DNA of 64,000 nt from Microbispora oryzae. Lineage in GTDB: Bacteria; Actinomycetota; Actinomycetes; Streptosporangiales; Streptosporangiaceae. Positions 31,173-37,984 of this stretch are shown piece by piece. The stretch covers positions 124,001 through 188,000 of the forward strand of contig NZ_JAFCNB010000005.1 in NCBI RefSeq assembly GCF_017896165.1. Reading direction: 5' to 3'. The position numbers were made by a program, and so were the translations under genes. Numbering within the stretch: the first letter of the stretch is position 1; each line of letters starts with the position of its first letter. Below the pieces are notes generated by a model, which had not been told where the DNA came from, ran no database searches, and saw only the letters and a program-made list of their open reading frames with translations.

Positions 31173-31479
31173 CGTCGTCTTCTTTCGAGGAGATGGGGCT
31201 GACACAGGTGTGGGTCGCCGGCATGTCCTGGCCGCAGGCGTCGCACCAGGCGACCGGGACGACCTGCAGCACCGGGACGAGCAGCCGCAGCGCCCGCCGG
31301 TTGGTACGGCCGCGGGCGATGTAGCCGAGGTCCTGCAGCACCGCCAGGTCCCGAGCCACGTCCCCCGGGCAGCGGTTCACCCGGACCGCGAGCTGCGCCA
31401 CCGTCGGCGCCCGGTCCCGGGTGTTCAGGTGCGTGGCGATCGCCTGCAGCAGATCGCGCAAGGGCGGGGTCAGGCTCAT
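31165..31479 (-). CDS. Winged-helix protein with C-terminal zinc knuckle
   Basis: 104 residues from ATG 31479 (ATGA). Residues 3-75 form a winged helix (LRDLLQAIATHLNTRDRAPTVAQLAVRVNRCPGDVARDLAVLQDLGYIARGRTNRR), LexA/MarR-like. The tail holds CDACGQDMPATHTC, a possible zinc site. It directly precedes the lipoprotein-ligase pair, overlapping by 8 bp, so it may control that pair. Confidence 0.65.
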   Translation of the reverse strand: MSLTPPLRDLLQAIATHLNTRDRAPTVAQLAVRVNRCPGDVARDLAVLQDLGYIARGRTNRRALRLLVPVLQVVPVAWCDACGQDMPATHTCVSPISSKEDDDG

Positions 31480-32171
31480 TCCGCCTCCAGGAGAGTCACG
31501 ACGAGCAGCTCGGCCCCGCACGCGCATGTGAGGACCTCGTCAAGGCGGAAGCTGTGACCGCCGCAGTCGAGGTGCCCGAACCGGGCGAGCGCCCTGTCCA
31601 CGGCGCCGGTCTCGCCCAGGTCGTACTCCCGCCGGCTGATCTGCAGGACCGGCAGGAGGTGCTCCCCGCGGACCGCCGCGGCCGGCGCCGAGCGCCACCC
31701 GCCGTGGTCATCGAGCAGCACCCAGCCGTACCCGGCGTGGAGCACGGGCACCTCGTGCGGGCGGGCCAGGCCATGGCGGTGGATCTTGTGGCCCCGCAGG
31801 TACGCGTCGGTGACCTTCGCCCGGTCCACCCGGTCGTGATCTCGCCTACACGCGTCCATGAGGTTCGACGGCGAGTTCGACGCCGCTCGGCCCCGGCCCC
31901 CCGGCCCCCCGGCGCCCTTGCCCGTGCGGTGCGCCCGCTCCACCGCCTGGGCCAGCCCGCCGCACTCCAGCCCGATCTCGCACAGCCCGCCGGAGCGGGC
32001 ACGGACGGCGGCCACGACCTTCACCGGCAGCGGCCGCGGCCCAGCCGATTTCTTGCCGGTGGTCTTGCCGCTCTTCGGCGCGCCCGTCGAACGGATCGGC
32101 GCCTTCCTGGACAGCTGCTTCGAGCCGCGCGACATCGGCTGGCGGCGAGGGGGCATCGGGGAGCGCTTCAT
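31476..32171 (-). CDS. HNH-type nuclease-like protein
   Basis: 231 residues. Basic N-terminus with short repeats (KRSPMPPRRQPMSRGSKQLSRKAPIRSTG) as in phage NinG/HNH proteins. Core: VRARSGGLCEIGLECGGLAQAVERAHRTGKGAGG, then SNLMDACRRDHDRVD, the Asn-Leu...Cys...His ending of an HNH fold. The C-terminal part has LDCGGHSFRLDEVLTCACGAELLV, a zinc pair. The central catalytic His would be that in ERAHR. Likely a nuclease for recombination or DNA processing; activity not certain because one Cys pair is altered. Confidence 0.68.
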   Translation of the reverse strand: MKRSPMPPRRQPMSRGSKQLSRKAPIRSTGAPKSGKTTGKKSAGPRPLPVKVVAAVRARSGGLCEIGLECGGLAQAVERAHRTGKGAGGPGGRGRAASNSPSNLMDACRRDHDRVDRAKVTDAYLRGHKIHRHGLARPHEVPVLHAGYGWVLLDDHGGWRSAPAAAVRGEHLLPVLQISRREYDLGETGAVDRALARFGHLDCGGHSFRLDEVLTCACGAELLVVTLLEAE

Positions 32172-32689
32172 CGCGAGGGCACCTCCGCCGCGGTGTCCGG
32201 GGCAGCCGCGTCGGCCGGACAGCCGGGGCTCTCACCCGCCGCGGGCGTCGACGAGGCCGTGCGGGGCACCAGGCGGACCCAGGTCTCCCCCGGCCGGTTG
32301 ATCCGCCGGGCCGGCTGGTCCGCCTCCATGGGCTGGACCATCACCACCGAGCACCGGCACACCGGACACGGCCGCGCGCCGTCCAGCACCAGGACCTCCG
32401 CCGCCCACCCGCGGGCGGCCGCGTCCCACACCTGGGCGTGATCCGCGCGCCGCAGCCCCGTCAACCGGGCATGCTCGAAGCACCCGCCGATCGCCCGGCA
32501 CCTGGGGGCGAGGCACATGTCCGCCTCGTCCTTCAAGTCGCAGACGAGCTGGAGAAGGCGGCGCTCCTCGGCCAGCAGATCCGGCGACGGCACCAGGCCG
32601 CGCAGGAGGATCTCCCCGGCCAGCAGCAACTCGCCCTCCAGGGTGTCGAGCTGCCCGACCATGACCGCGAGCGAGGCCGGGGCCGTCAC
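32168..32689 (-). CDS. Hypothetical zinc-type protein
   Basis: 173 residues from GTG 32689 (GTGA). Helical first half (LAVMVGQLDTLEGELLLAGEILLRGL, LLAEERRLLQLVCDLKDEADMCLAPRCRAIGGCFEHARL). A CPVCRC pair lies near 108 with beta flanks. Tail Pro/Ala-rich. No family recognised. Confidence 0.5.
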   Translation of the reverse strand: MTAPASLAVMVGQLDTLEGELLLAGEILLRGLVPSPDLLAEERRLLQLVCDLKDEADMCLAPRCRAIGGCFEHARLTGLRRADHAQVWDAAARGWAAEVLVLDGARPCPVCRCSVVMVQPMEADQPARRINRPGETWVRLVPRTASSTPAAGESPGCPADAAAPDTAAEVPSR

Positions 32690-33351
32690 CGGGCACCGCC
32701 GACAGGCAGGACGAGGTGGTGCCGGTCCACGAGCACGTCGACGGCGGGGCGCTGGGCAGTCACGTCCTGGTAGCGGACGGCGGCCTCCACCGCCTCCCCG
32801 GCCGGGGTCGGCGCACGGAGGATCCGGACCGGATCTCCGTCGTGCCACTCGATGAAGCTGACGATCTGGCCCTCGATCAGCGTCTCGGCCGCGACGAAGT
32901 GGGCCGAGCAGATCTCGCCCTTGCCCTCCGGATCGGGGACCCAGCAGCAGCCGCCCGGGCATGCCTGCATCTCGGTGCAGCCGCAGATCCGGCACGCCGG
33001 CTCGTCGTCGGGCAGGTCCACGATCACGACGGGCGGCGCCGTCGGGGCGTTGGCCTCGATCAGGGGTCGCACCCAGTCCGGGAGGTCGATGTCCCAGTCG
33101 CTCATGAAGCCCTGCACGTGGGGCGACCAGTCGCCGGTGGTCTTGCGGTAACGGCGGCCGCGGAAGGACCACATGAGGCGCCACTCGTCGCCGGTCCAGT
33201 ACCAGCTGAGGTGCAGGCGGGTCGCGAGCATCGTGAACGGGCGCGAGGAGCCGGGCTTGGACTCGATGATGACTTCGCTGGTGATGTCGAAGTCGACTTC
33301 GTGCCGGACCTCAGCGCCGAACTTGTCAGCGTGGAGTCGCAGATCAGGCAT
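32686..33351 (-). CDS. Hypothetical protein with CxxCGC...CPGGCCWV motif
   Basis: 221 residues. The N-terminal half is beta-rich (HEVDFDITSEVIIESKPG, TMLATRLHLSWYWTGDEWRLMWSFRGRRYRK). The mid part has CRICGCTEMQACPGGCCWVPDPEGKGEICSAHF, a Cys-rich motif that I have seen in phage proteins of many bacteria and that likely binds a metal. The C-terminal part is beta (RYQDVTAQRPAVDVLVDRHHLVLP). Function unknown. Overlaps the previous stop by 8 bp. Confidence 0.62.
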   Translation of the reverse strand: MPDLRLHADKFGAEVRHEVDFDITSEVIIESKPGSSRPFTMLATRLHLSWYWTGDEWRLMWSFRGRRYRKTTGDWSPHVQGFMSDWDIDLPDWVRPLIEANAPTAPPVVIVDLPDDEPACRICGCTEMQACPGGCCWVPDPEGKGEICSAHFVAAETLIEGQIVSFIEWHDGDPVRILRAPTPAGEAVEAAVRYQDVTAQRPAVDVLVDRHHLVLPVGGAR

Positions 33352-33913
33352 CGCGCACCGCCTCGCCCTGCTCGGCAGCGATCTCCTGAAGCTTCCGGGT
33401 GCCGTACTCCGTCATCTGGGCGAGGTTGAACGCGACCACGTAGCCGGGGAAACCGAGGGCGAGCAGCTCGCGATTCACGATGTCGGCCTGGGCGATCGCG
33501 CCCATCAGGGCGCTCTTGAAGCCTGAGGCCGGGTATCCACCGTCCACGCCGAGGTGGAACAGCACGTGAGCCGCAATCTCCGGCGTGATCGGCTGGTTGA
33601 CGTCCTCGGCCGACCCCAGCGGGCTCACCTGGCTGACCACCCCGCTCTCGGCCTGGCCGTACAGGGCGCGTCCGATCCGGTAGGACTGGGAGTTCCGCGT
33701 GACGTACGCGGCGACCCCAGGCCCAGCGGCCGGCTGGTCGTTGCGGTCCAGCTGCCTGGCGAGGTTAGCCAGCGTGTTCTGGAGCTGGCGCATCTTGTCT
33801 CGGGCGTAGTACCAGTTGCCGTCCTCGATAGCGCCGAGCATGCGGGACGTGAAGTCGATCGCGGAGACGGTCTCCTCGGCGATGCGGGCTTCCCTCGGGT
33901 TGATCTCAGCCAC
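33344..33913 (-). CDS. Hypothetical protein
   Basis: 189 residues from GTG 33913 (GGGAG at 10 nt; a TTG at 33922 is too close). Helical N-terminus (REARIAEETVSAIDFTSRMLGAIEDGNWYYARDKMRQLQNTLANLARQL), then a region with SYRIGRALYGQAESGVVSQVSP and helical C-terminus. Actinophage-type; no function known. Confidence 0.5.
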   Translation of the reverse strand: MAEINPREARIAEETVSAIDFTSRMLGAIEDGNWYYARDKMRQLQNTLANLARQLDRNDQPAAGPGVAAYVTRNSQSYRIGRALYGQAESGVVSQVSPLGSAEDVNQPITPEIAAHVLFHLGVDGGYPASGFKSALMGAIAQADIVNRELLALGFPGYVVAFNLAQMTEYGTRKLQEIAAEQGEAVRDA

Positions 33914-34559
33914 GGGACTCAACTCCCTTCCCGCACGGGCAGTCCGGCCCGCACGCGGTGACCGGCCACGCGATGAGGCCGATGGGAACGTCCTGCCGCG
34001 ACCAGTCGTCGCGCGTCATGAGCGGCTGGTAGCTCTCGTCAGGGGTCTCCGTCGTGAAACCGCCCGCCCAGTGCCAGCGGTCGCCGTTCGCGTCCGTGAC
34101 ATGGCGGCCGAGGTCCCAGACCTGCCCGGACGGGTCGACGGCCCGCGTCGTGCCGTCCTCCTGGTAGGTCCAGTCGCCCTTGAGCGGGCCGTCGGCCTGC
34201 GGCGGAACGTCGCGGACCAGGGTGATCGGCCCCGTCGGGCCGGTGTGAACGTTGCGCCAGTGCTGCGACCGGCCGTCCCAGCAGTTCAGCCAGACGTCTC
34301 GGGATCCAGACATGGACGCGTACCACTCGGTGTTGTGGCGGTCGGCCCAGATCTGACCCGGGCGGGGCTCGCCGTCGGCCGGAGCCAGCCGCTGCACGGT
34401 CACGCCGGGCTCGGTCACCACGATCGACAGCAGCTGCTCGTTCAGGTTCTGCTGCGTCCCGTACGTGCCGTGCAGCACGCCGTCGGAGGCGTGATGCACG
34501 GCGACGTCGACGGTGACGCGAACGCGCTCGTTCGGTTGGAAGACGGGAGTGTCAGCCAT
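33906..34559 (-). CDS. Hypothetical beta-rich protein, possibly phiSA1p31-related
   Basis: 217 residues. Beta-strands with Trp motifs: WLNCWDGRSQHWRNVHTGPTGPITLV, VWDLGRHVTDANGDRWHWAGGF and TPDESYQPLMTRDDWS. The Asp-x-x-Gly-Asp-x-Trp-x-Trp pattern resembles phiSA1p31-type domains of Streptomyces phages. C-terminus CGPDCPCGKG may bind a metal. The role is unknown. Confidence 0.5.
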   Translation of the reverse strand: MADTPVFQPNERVRVTVDVAVHHASDGVLHGTYGTQQNLNEQLLSIVVTEPGVTVQRLAPADGEPRPGQIWADRHNTEWYASMSGSRDVWLNCWDGRSQHWRNVHTGPTGPITLVRDVPPQADGPLKGDWTYQEDGTTRAVDPSGQVWDLGRHVTDANGDRWHWAGGFTTETPDESYQPLMTRDDWSRQDVPIGLIAWPVTACGPDCPCGKGVESRG

Positions 34560-35052
34560 GAGTCACCGCCTCGACCTGCTCGGCGGCGGCGCCGGCGAGG
34601 ATCGGGTGGCACACCCACTCGACGTCCTCGATGGTCACGGTCGTCTTGACCTTCGGCAGGGAGGCGACGGCGGCCGGGTCGGGCTCCTCGATCTCGACCT
34701 CACGCGTGCCGGTCACGACCCGCTCGCACACGTCCTTCCGGAACGCCGTCAAGAGGAAGTACAGGCCGTGCAGGTTGCCCTTGAGGTCGAGGTACGTGTC
34801 GCCGTCGCGGGCGTCCTTCTCCAGCGGCACCCCGAGCGCGCGGCGGGCGGCAGCCATCTCAGCGCGGGGGTTCTCGCTGCTCAAGAAGTGGAAGGACAGG
34901 CGGCCGTAGTTGGGGTGGCTCCCCTGGTAGGGCAGCGGCAGTTCGGGGTGGTTCTCCAGCGCGTCGGCCAGGGCGCGCAGGCCCCGGATGTACTCGTGTC
35001 GGGGGTCCGCCGCCTGGGCGGCGGCGTCCTGCTCCGGTACGGTGGTGGTCAT
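34552..35052 (-). CDS. Hypothetical protein
   Basis: 166 residues (GAGGAG upstream). Helical N-terminus (EYIRGLRALADALENHPELPLPY), then a beta region (YGRLSFHFLSSENPRAEMAAARRALG, DTYLDLKGNLHGLYFLLTAFRKDVCERVVTGTREVEIEEPD). Similar proteins of unknown role occur in the early regions of actinophages. A 79-bp gap precedes it. Confidence 0.52.
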   Translation of the reverse strand: MTTTVPEQDAAAQAADPRHEYIRGLRALADALENHPELPLPYQGSHPNYGRLSFHFLSSENPRAEMAAARRALGVPLEKDARDGDTYLDLKGNLHGLYFLLTAFRKDVCERVVTGTREVEIEEPDPAAVASLPKVKTTVTIEDVEWVCHPILAGAAAEQVEAVTHG

Positions 35053-35132
35053 CGATCCACCACTCCTCTCTCATGGGATCTGCTGGTGGGTCACGGGGTC
35101 CTCGCCGTGCACTCGGTGGGGACCTCGGTGTT

Positions 35133-35270
35133 TCAGAGGGTCAGAGCGGCCTCGTCGGCCTGGCGGTCGTACTCGCGCAACTCCGCGAACAGCCGGGACA
35201 GCCCGGCCTGCGCGTAGACGTCGGCGTCGAGCAGGTGCAGGCCGGGGACGAGCACAGTCACGGCGTTCAT
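35133..35270 (-). CDS. Small hypothetical protein
   Basis: 45 residues, ATG 35270, overlapping the previous stop (ATGA). VTVLVPGLHLLDADVYAQAGLSRLFAELREYDRQADEAALTL. No family recognised. Short, but in a coupled position. Confidence 0.45.
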   Translation of the reverse strand: MNAVTVLVPGLHLLDADVYAQAGLSRLFAELREYDRQADEAALTL

Positions 35271-35608
35271 CTCGCCCACGCTTTCGGCGGCTTGGCGACG
35301 AGGGTGCGGACGTTCGACCGCGGCTCCTGCGGGCCGACACGGTCGGCCGGCCGGGTCCGCTTGCGTCGCGCGGGGGCGGGCTTCGCGCGCTGGTCCGGCT
35401 GCTCCGCGGGCTGCTGAGCAGCCCGCGTGGCCGTGCGCGTCAGCTCGTAGATCCGCGTGATGTCCTCGTCGGTGAAGACGTAGGCGTTGGCTGGGCGGTG
35501 GCTGGGCCACTTGCCGGACCGGGCGTTCTCGACGACCGTGCGGGCGGAGATGCCGAGGAGTGATGCGACCTCGGCGCTGGTGCGCATGGGCGTGGGGAGA
35601 GCCATCAC
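35267..35608 (-). CDS. MerR/AlpA-like HTH protein, excisionase candidate
   Basis: 113 residues. N-terminal HTH of excisionase type: MRTSAEVASLLGISARTVVENARSGKWPSHRPANAYVFTDEDITRIYEL. The C-terminal 50 residues are basic and disordered. It overlaps the XRE regulator before it and lies near the integrase, so an excisionase or early activator role is plausible. The distance from the integrase argues for the second. Confidence 0.65.
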   Translation of the reverse strand: MMALPTPMRTSAEVASLLGISARTVVENARSGKWPSHRPANAYVFTDEDITRIYELTRTATRAAQQPAEQPDQRAKPAPARRKRTRPADRVGPQEPRSNVRTLVAKPPKAWAR

Positions 35609-35907
35609 GCTTCCTCCTCGCCGTCGAGGCTGTCCGGCTCAGCCGCTGCTGCGGTCGCCTCGTCCCCGTCGGTGGATGCGCGCATGGGGCGCGACTCGCG
35701 GTCGAAGGCCTCTATGGGGGTCTCCAGTTCGGCGGCGATCCGGCCGAGGAGGGTGGTGGAGACGTTCTTCACCTCGCGCTCGATGTTGGTGAGCGTCGAA
35801 GGCTGGATCCCGAGCCGCTTCGCCAGGCGGTAACCGCTGAGGCCTCGGGCTGCGCGGACGCCGCGGATGGCCCAGCCGTTCTGTCGTGTCGTTCGGGTAG
35901 GTGGCAC
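35605..35907 (-). CDS. XRE-family regulator, Cro-like candidate
   Basis: 100 residues from GTG 35907. Helix-turn-helix at about 15-65 (IRGVRAARGLSGYRLAKRLGIQPSTLTNIEREVKNVSTTLLGRIAAELETP), then an acidic tail ending GEEEA. First gene of the leftward early transcript, with the promoter at 35914-35942 and an operator in its spacer. As in other temperate phages it would act as Cro or control establishment. Confidence 0.78.
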   Translation of the reverse strand: MPPTRTTRQNGWAIRGVRAARGLSGYRLAKRLGIQPSTLTNIEREVKNVSTTLLGRIAAELETPIEAFDRESRPMRASTDGDEATAAAAEPDSLDGEEEA

Positions 35908-35913
35908 AGGTCA

Positions 35914-36071
35914 AAGGTAGGACTCGGTTTCCTATCTCACAAGACTTCCGTGACATCGGTTTCCTATTTTTGGAAACACAATCCTAACCTTGACGGCTAT
36001 AGTCAAGGCTGTGAACTGCGAGGACTCCGTTTCCGTTCATAGGTTGACGAGGTCGCACGTTTCTTAGAAAC
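35914..36071. promoter_or_regulatory. Immunity region: divergent promoters with four GTTTC operators
   Basis: Leftward promoter: TTGTGA (35937-35942), 17-bp spacer, TACCTT (35914-35919). Operator-like copies: GGTTTCC at 35926-35932 inside that spacer; GTTTCC-7-GGAAAC at 35959-35977; GTTTCC at 36029-36034; GTTTC-TTA-GAAAC at 36059-36071. A different palindrome, CCTTGAC-7-GTCAAGG, lies at 35988-36008. The rightward promoter is less clear. This AT-rich patch between divergent XRE genes is the likely lysis-lysogeny switch. Confidence 0.7.
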
Positions 36072-36105
36072 TGACTCCGGCACCTACCGACCGAGGGAGC
36101 GCGCC

Positions 36106-36672
36106 GTGACGGCCCAGCCCGCCTGGAAGGCACTCGGCCAGCAACTCATCGCTCGACGTGTCCAACTGGACCCCGCCTACCGCAATCGCCGCACCTTCTG
36201 CGAGGCGACCGGCATGGAGTACCGGATCCTGTCGGACGCGGAATCAGGCCGGCGGGCCAACTACTCGAAGACGACTCTCCGGGCGCTCGAACAGGCCTAC
36301 CAACTGTCCGCAGGGAGCATCGATCGCTTCATCGCGGACGGCGGCCCCCTGGAGACCATGAGCGTGGCGCCTGGGCGGGATCGGCCGGCGGCGGGCGAGC
36401 GAACGACCCTTGAGGCTCTGGCGGGTGGCGAGGGTTCGTCAGATCCGAGCATCGTCGAACAGGTGTACGAGAAGGTTCTTGAGCAAATGAGGGCCGCTCA
36501 GGATTCCCGGGTGGCCGCGCAGCTTGAGGAGCGCAACGCCCGGGTCGACGAACTGCAGAAAGAAGTTGACCGAAAGTCACGGGAAATTGACCGGCTCAAT
36601 GCTGAGATCAAACGCTTGAATACGGGCCGTGACGCACACACCACTCCCGACAGTGGGCGCGAAAGCGCATGA
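36106..36672 (+). CDS. XRE-type regulator with C-terminal coiled coil, repressor candidate
   Basis: 188 residues from GTG 36106 (GGGAG upstream). N-terminal HTH (KALGQQLIARRVQLDPAYRNRRTFCEATGMEYRILSDAESGRRANYSKTTLRALEQAYQLSAGSIDRFI). The C-terminal 60 residues are coiled coil (DSRVAAQLEERNARVDELQKEVDRKSREIDRLNAEIKRL) that would give dimers or higher forms. No LexA/CI-type protease domain (no Ser-Lys self-cleavage pattern), so induction must work differently. It reads away from the early genes over the four operators, making it the best immunity-repressor candidate. Confidence 0.75.
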   Translation: MTAQPAWKALGQQLIARRVQLDPAYRNRRTFCEATGMEYRILSDAESGRRANYSKTTLRALEQAYQLSAGSIDRFIADGGPLETMSVAPGRDRPAAGERTTLEALAGGEGSSDPSIVEQVYEKVLEQMRAAQDSRVAAQLEERNARVDELQKEVDRKSREIDRLNAEIKRLNTGRDAHTTPDSGRESA

Positions 36673-36866
36673 GCACTACCAAGGTCACCGCTTCATAGCT
36701 GGGCAAACATGGGCATAGCGGGGCGACCGCGATTACGCCTAGGTCACGACTCAGGTATTAGGGAAACCCTTACTAGAACTTTCAACGACGGAGAGTCACA
36801 ATCGGAATCCCTCTCCAAGGGCGCACCAATCCACCGTTTGAGGACAACCCTGACTAGGAGGCGGAC
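36673..36866. other. Gap without a gene (194 bp)
   Basis: Relatively AT-rich. It contains the leader of the next gene with AGGAGG directly before GTG 36867. I see no clear -35/-10 pair and no strong hairpin. Confidence 0.5.
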
Positions 36867-37205
36867 GTGGCAACACGGACCCCCCTGACCGAGCACCCCA
36901 AGCCCAGCACCTCAGTGGAGAGCGCCAGAGCACGCGCCATCGCCATCGTCCGCGCCCGGCTCGCCGGAAGCGAAAAGACCGCCCGGCTGATACAGAACCT
37001 TCCGCCCGACGAGCTGGTTCTCGCGCTCCGCTCGCCCGCCGGCGCCCCCCGGATCGTCGCCCTCCACGTGGACGGGAGTCACGTGGTAGCCGACGTCAAC
37101 CCCAACGGGCACATAGACCGGGAGGCCGAACAGCGGGCCTGGGAGTGCATCCAGAACATCGCACGGAGCGTCTCCCCCGACGCGGCCGCCGGGGCTGCGG
37201 CATGA
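36867..37205 (+). CDS. Hypothetical protein beside the integrase
   Basis: 112 residues from GTG 36867 (AGGAGG at 7 nt). Residues 20-110: SARARAIAIVRARLAGSEKTARLIQNLPPDELVLALRSPAGAPRIVALHVDGSHVVADVNPNGHIDREAEQRAWECIQNIARS. An alpha/beta mini-domain is likely. No family recognised. It is expressed in the same direction as repressor and integrase and could be a lysogenic gene. Confidence 0.6.
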   Translation: MATRTPLTEHPKPSTSVESARARAIAIVRARLAGSEKTARLIQNLPPDELVLALRSPAGAPRIVALHVDGSHVVADVNPNGHIDREAEQRAWECIQNIARSVSPDAAAGAAA

Positions 37206-37945
37206 GCGTCAGCAACCTGCGGCGCGAGCAGATGGACCGCCAAGTCAACGCCGTGAAGGTCGAACCGCAAGACGACGACGCTCCGACGCTCGTCGTATCG
37301 ACCGAAGCGGACCGCACCGTCCTGGCGCGGATCAACGACTACAAGCGGCGCGCCCATCACGCCCTGGTGCTCCTGCCCGGTCTCCACCTCATCGCCGAGA
37401 ACGTCCGGCGGGCGTGCGCGTCCAATCCCGCGGCGGCGGCCGTCGCCGGCATCGCGGCGGTCGCCGTGGGCGCGGGCGGCGTCGAGCTCGCCGTCATGCC
37501 GGCCAGGCCACCCGCCGTGATCCGGGAAGAAGGGCGGTCGCTCGCCAGTCTCGACCCTGTCCTGCGGACGACGCCCGCGGCCGCCCTGCGGTCCTGGCCT
37601 ACCGCGCGCGCCACGACTGGCGGCCGGCGCGCCGAGCGACCGGCCGAAGAGCCCAGCCCCGAACCGTCTCCGTCGCCGAGCGCGGAGCCTTCACCTCCGG
37701 CGCCGACACCCGAGGTGACCCCCACGGTCAACGCCGAAGACTCCTCCGGGTGGCGGCCGGTCCGTCCCTACCGGCGGCATCGGCGGCACCGCCACGATCC
37801 GCCCGTCGCGCCCACATCGCCGGCGCCGGTCACCTCTGTGACCGTGGAACGGTCCGATTCGCCGGATGCCGCGACCGCGTCGCCCGACGCCGCCACAGTA
37901 GAACCGTCGCCCGCGCCATCTGCGGACGACACTCCCACCACCTGA
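37202..37945 (+). CDS. Membrane-anchored proline-rich protein
   Basis: 247 residues from ATG 37202 (ATGA with the previous gene). Residues 1-75 are cytoplasmic and helical (LRREQMDRQVNAVKVEPQDDD, ARINDYKRRAHHALVLLPGLHLIAENVRRAC). A transmembrane segment follows (PAAAAVAGIAAVAVGAGGVELAVM, 79-102). The remaining 145 residues are Pro/Ser/Thr/Glu-rich with an Arg/His patch (RPYRRHRRHRHDPPV). It looks like a protein with a long extracytoplasmic disordered arm and may be a lysogenic-conversion gene. Confidence 0.62.
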   Translation: MSVSNLRREQMDRQVNAVKVEPQDDDAPTLVVSTEADRTVLARINDYKRRAHHALVLLPGLHLIAENVRRACASNPAAAAVAGIAAVAVGAGGVELAVMPARPPAVIREEGRSLASLDPVLRTTPAAALRSWPTARATTGGRRAERPAEEPSPEPSPSPSAEPSPPAPTPEVTPTVNAEDSSGWRPVRPYRRHRRHRHDPPVAPTSPAPVTSVTVERSDSPDAATASPDAATVEPSPAPSADDTPTT

Positions 37946-37984
37946 ACCCGGGGGTCATCCAACGATGAGAACACGGAGGTCTAG

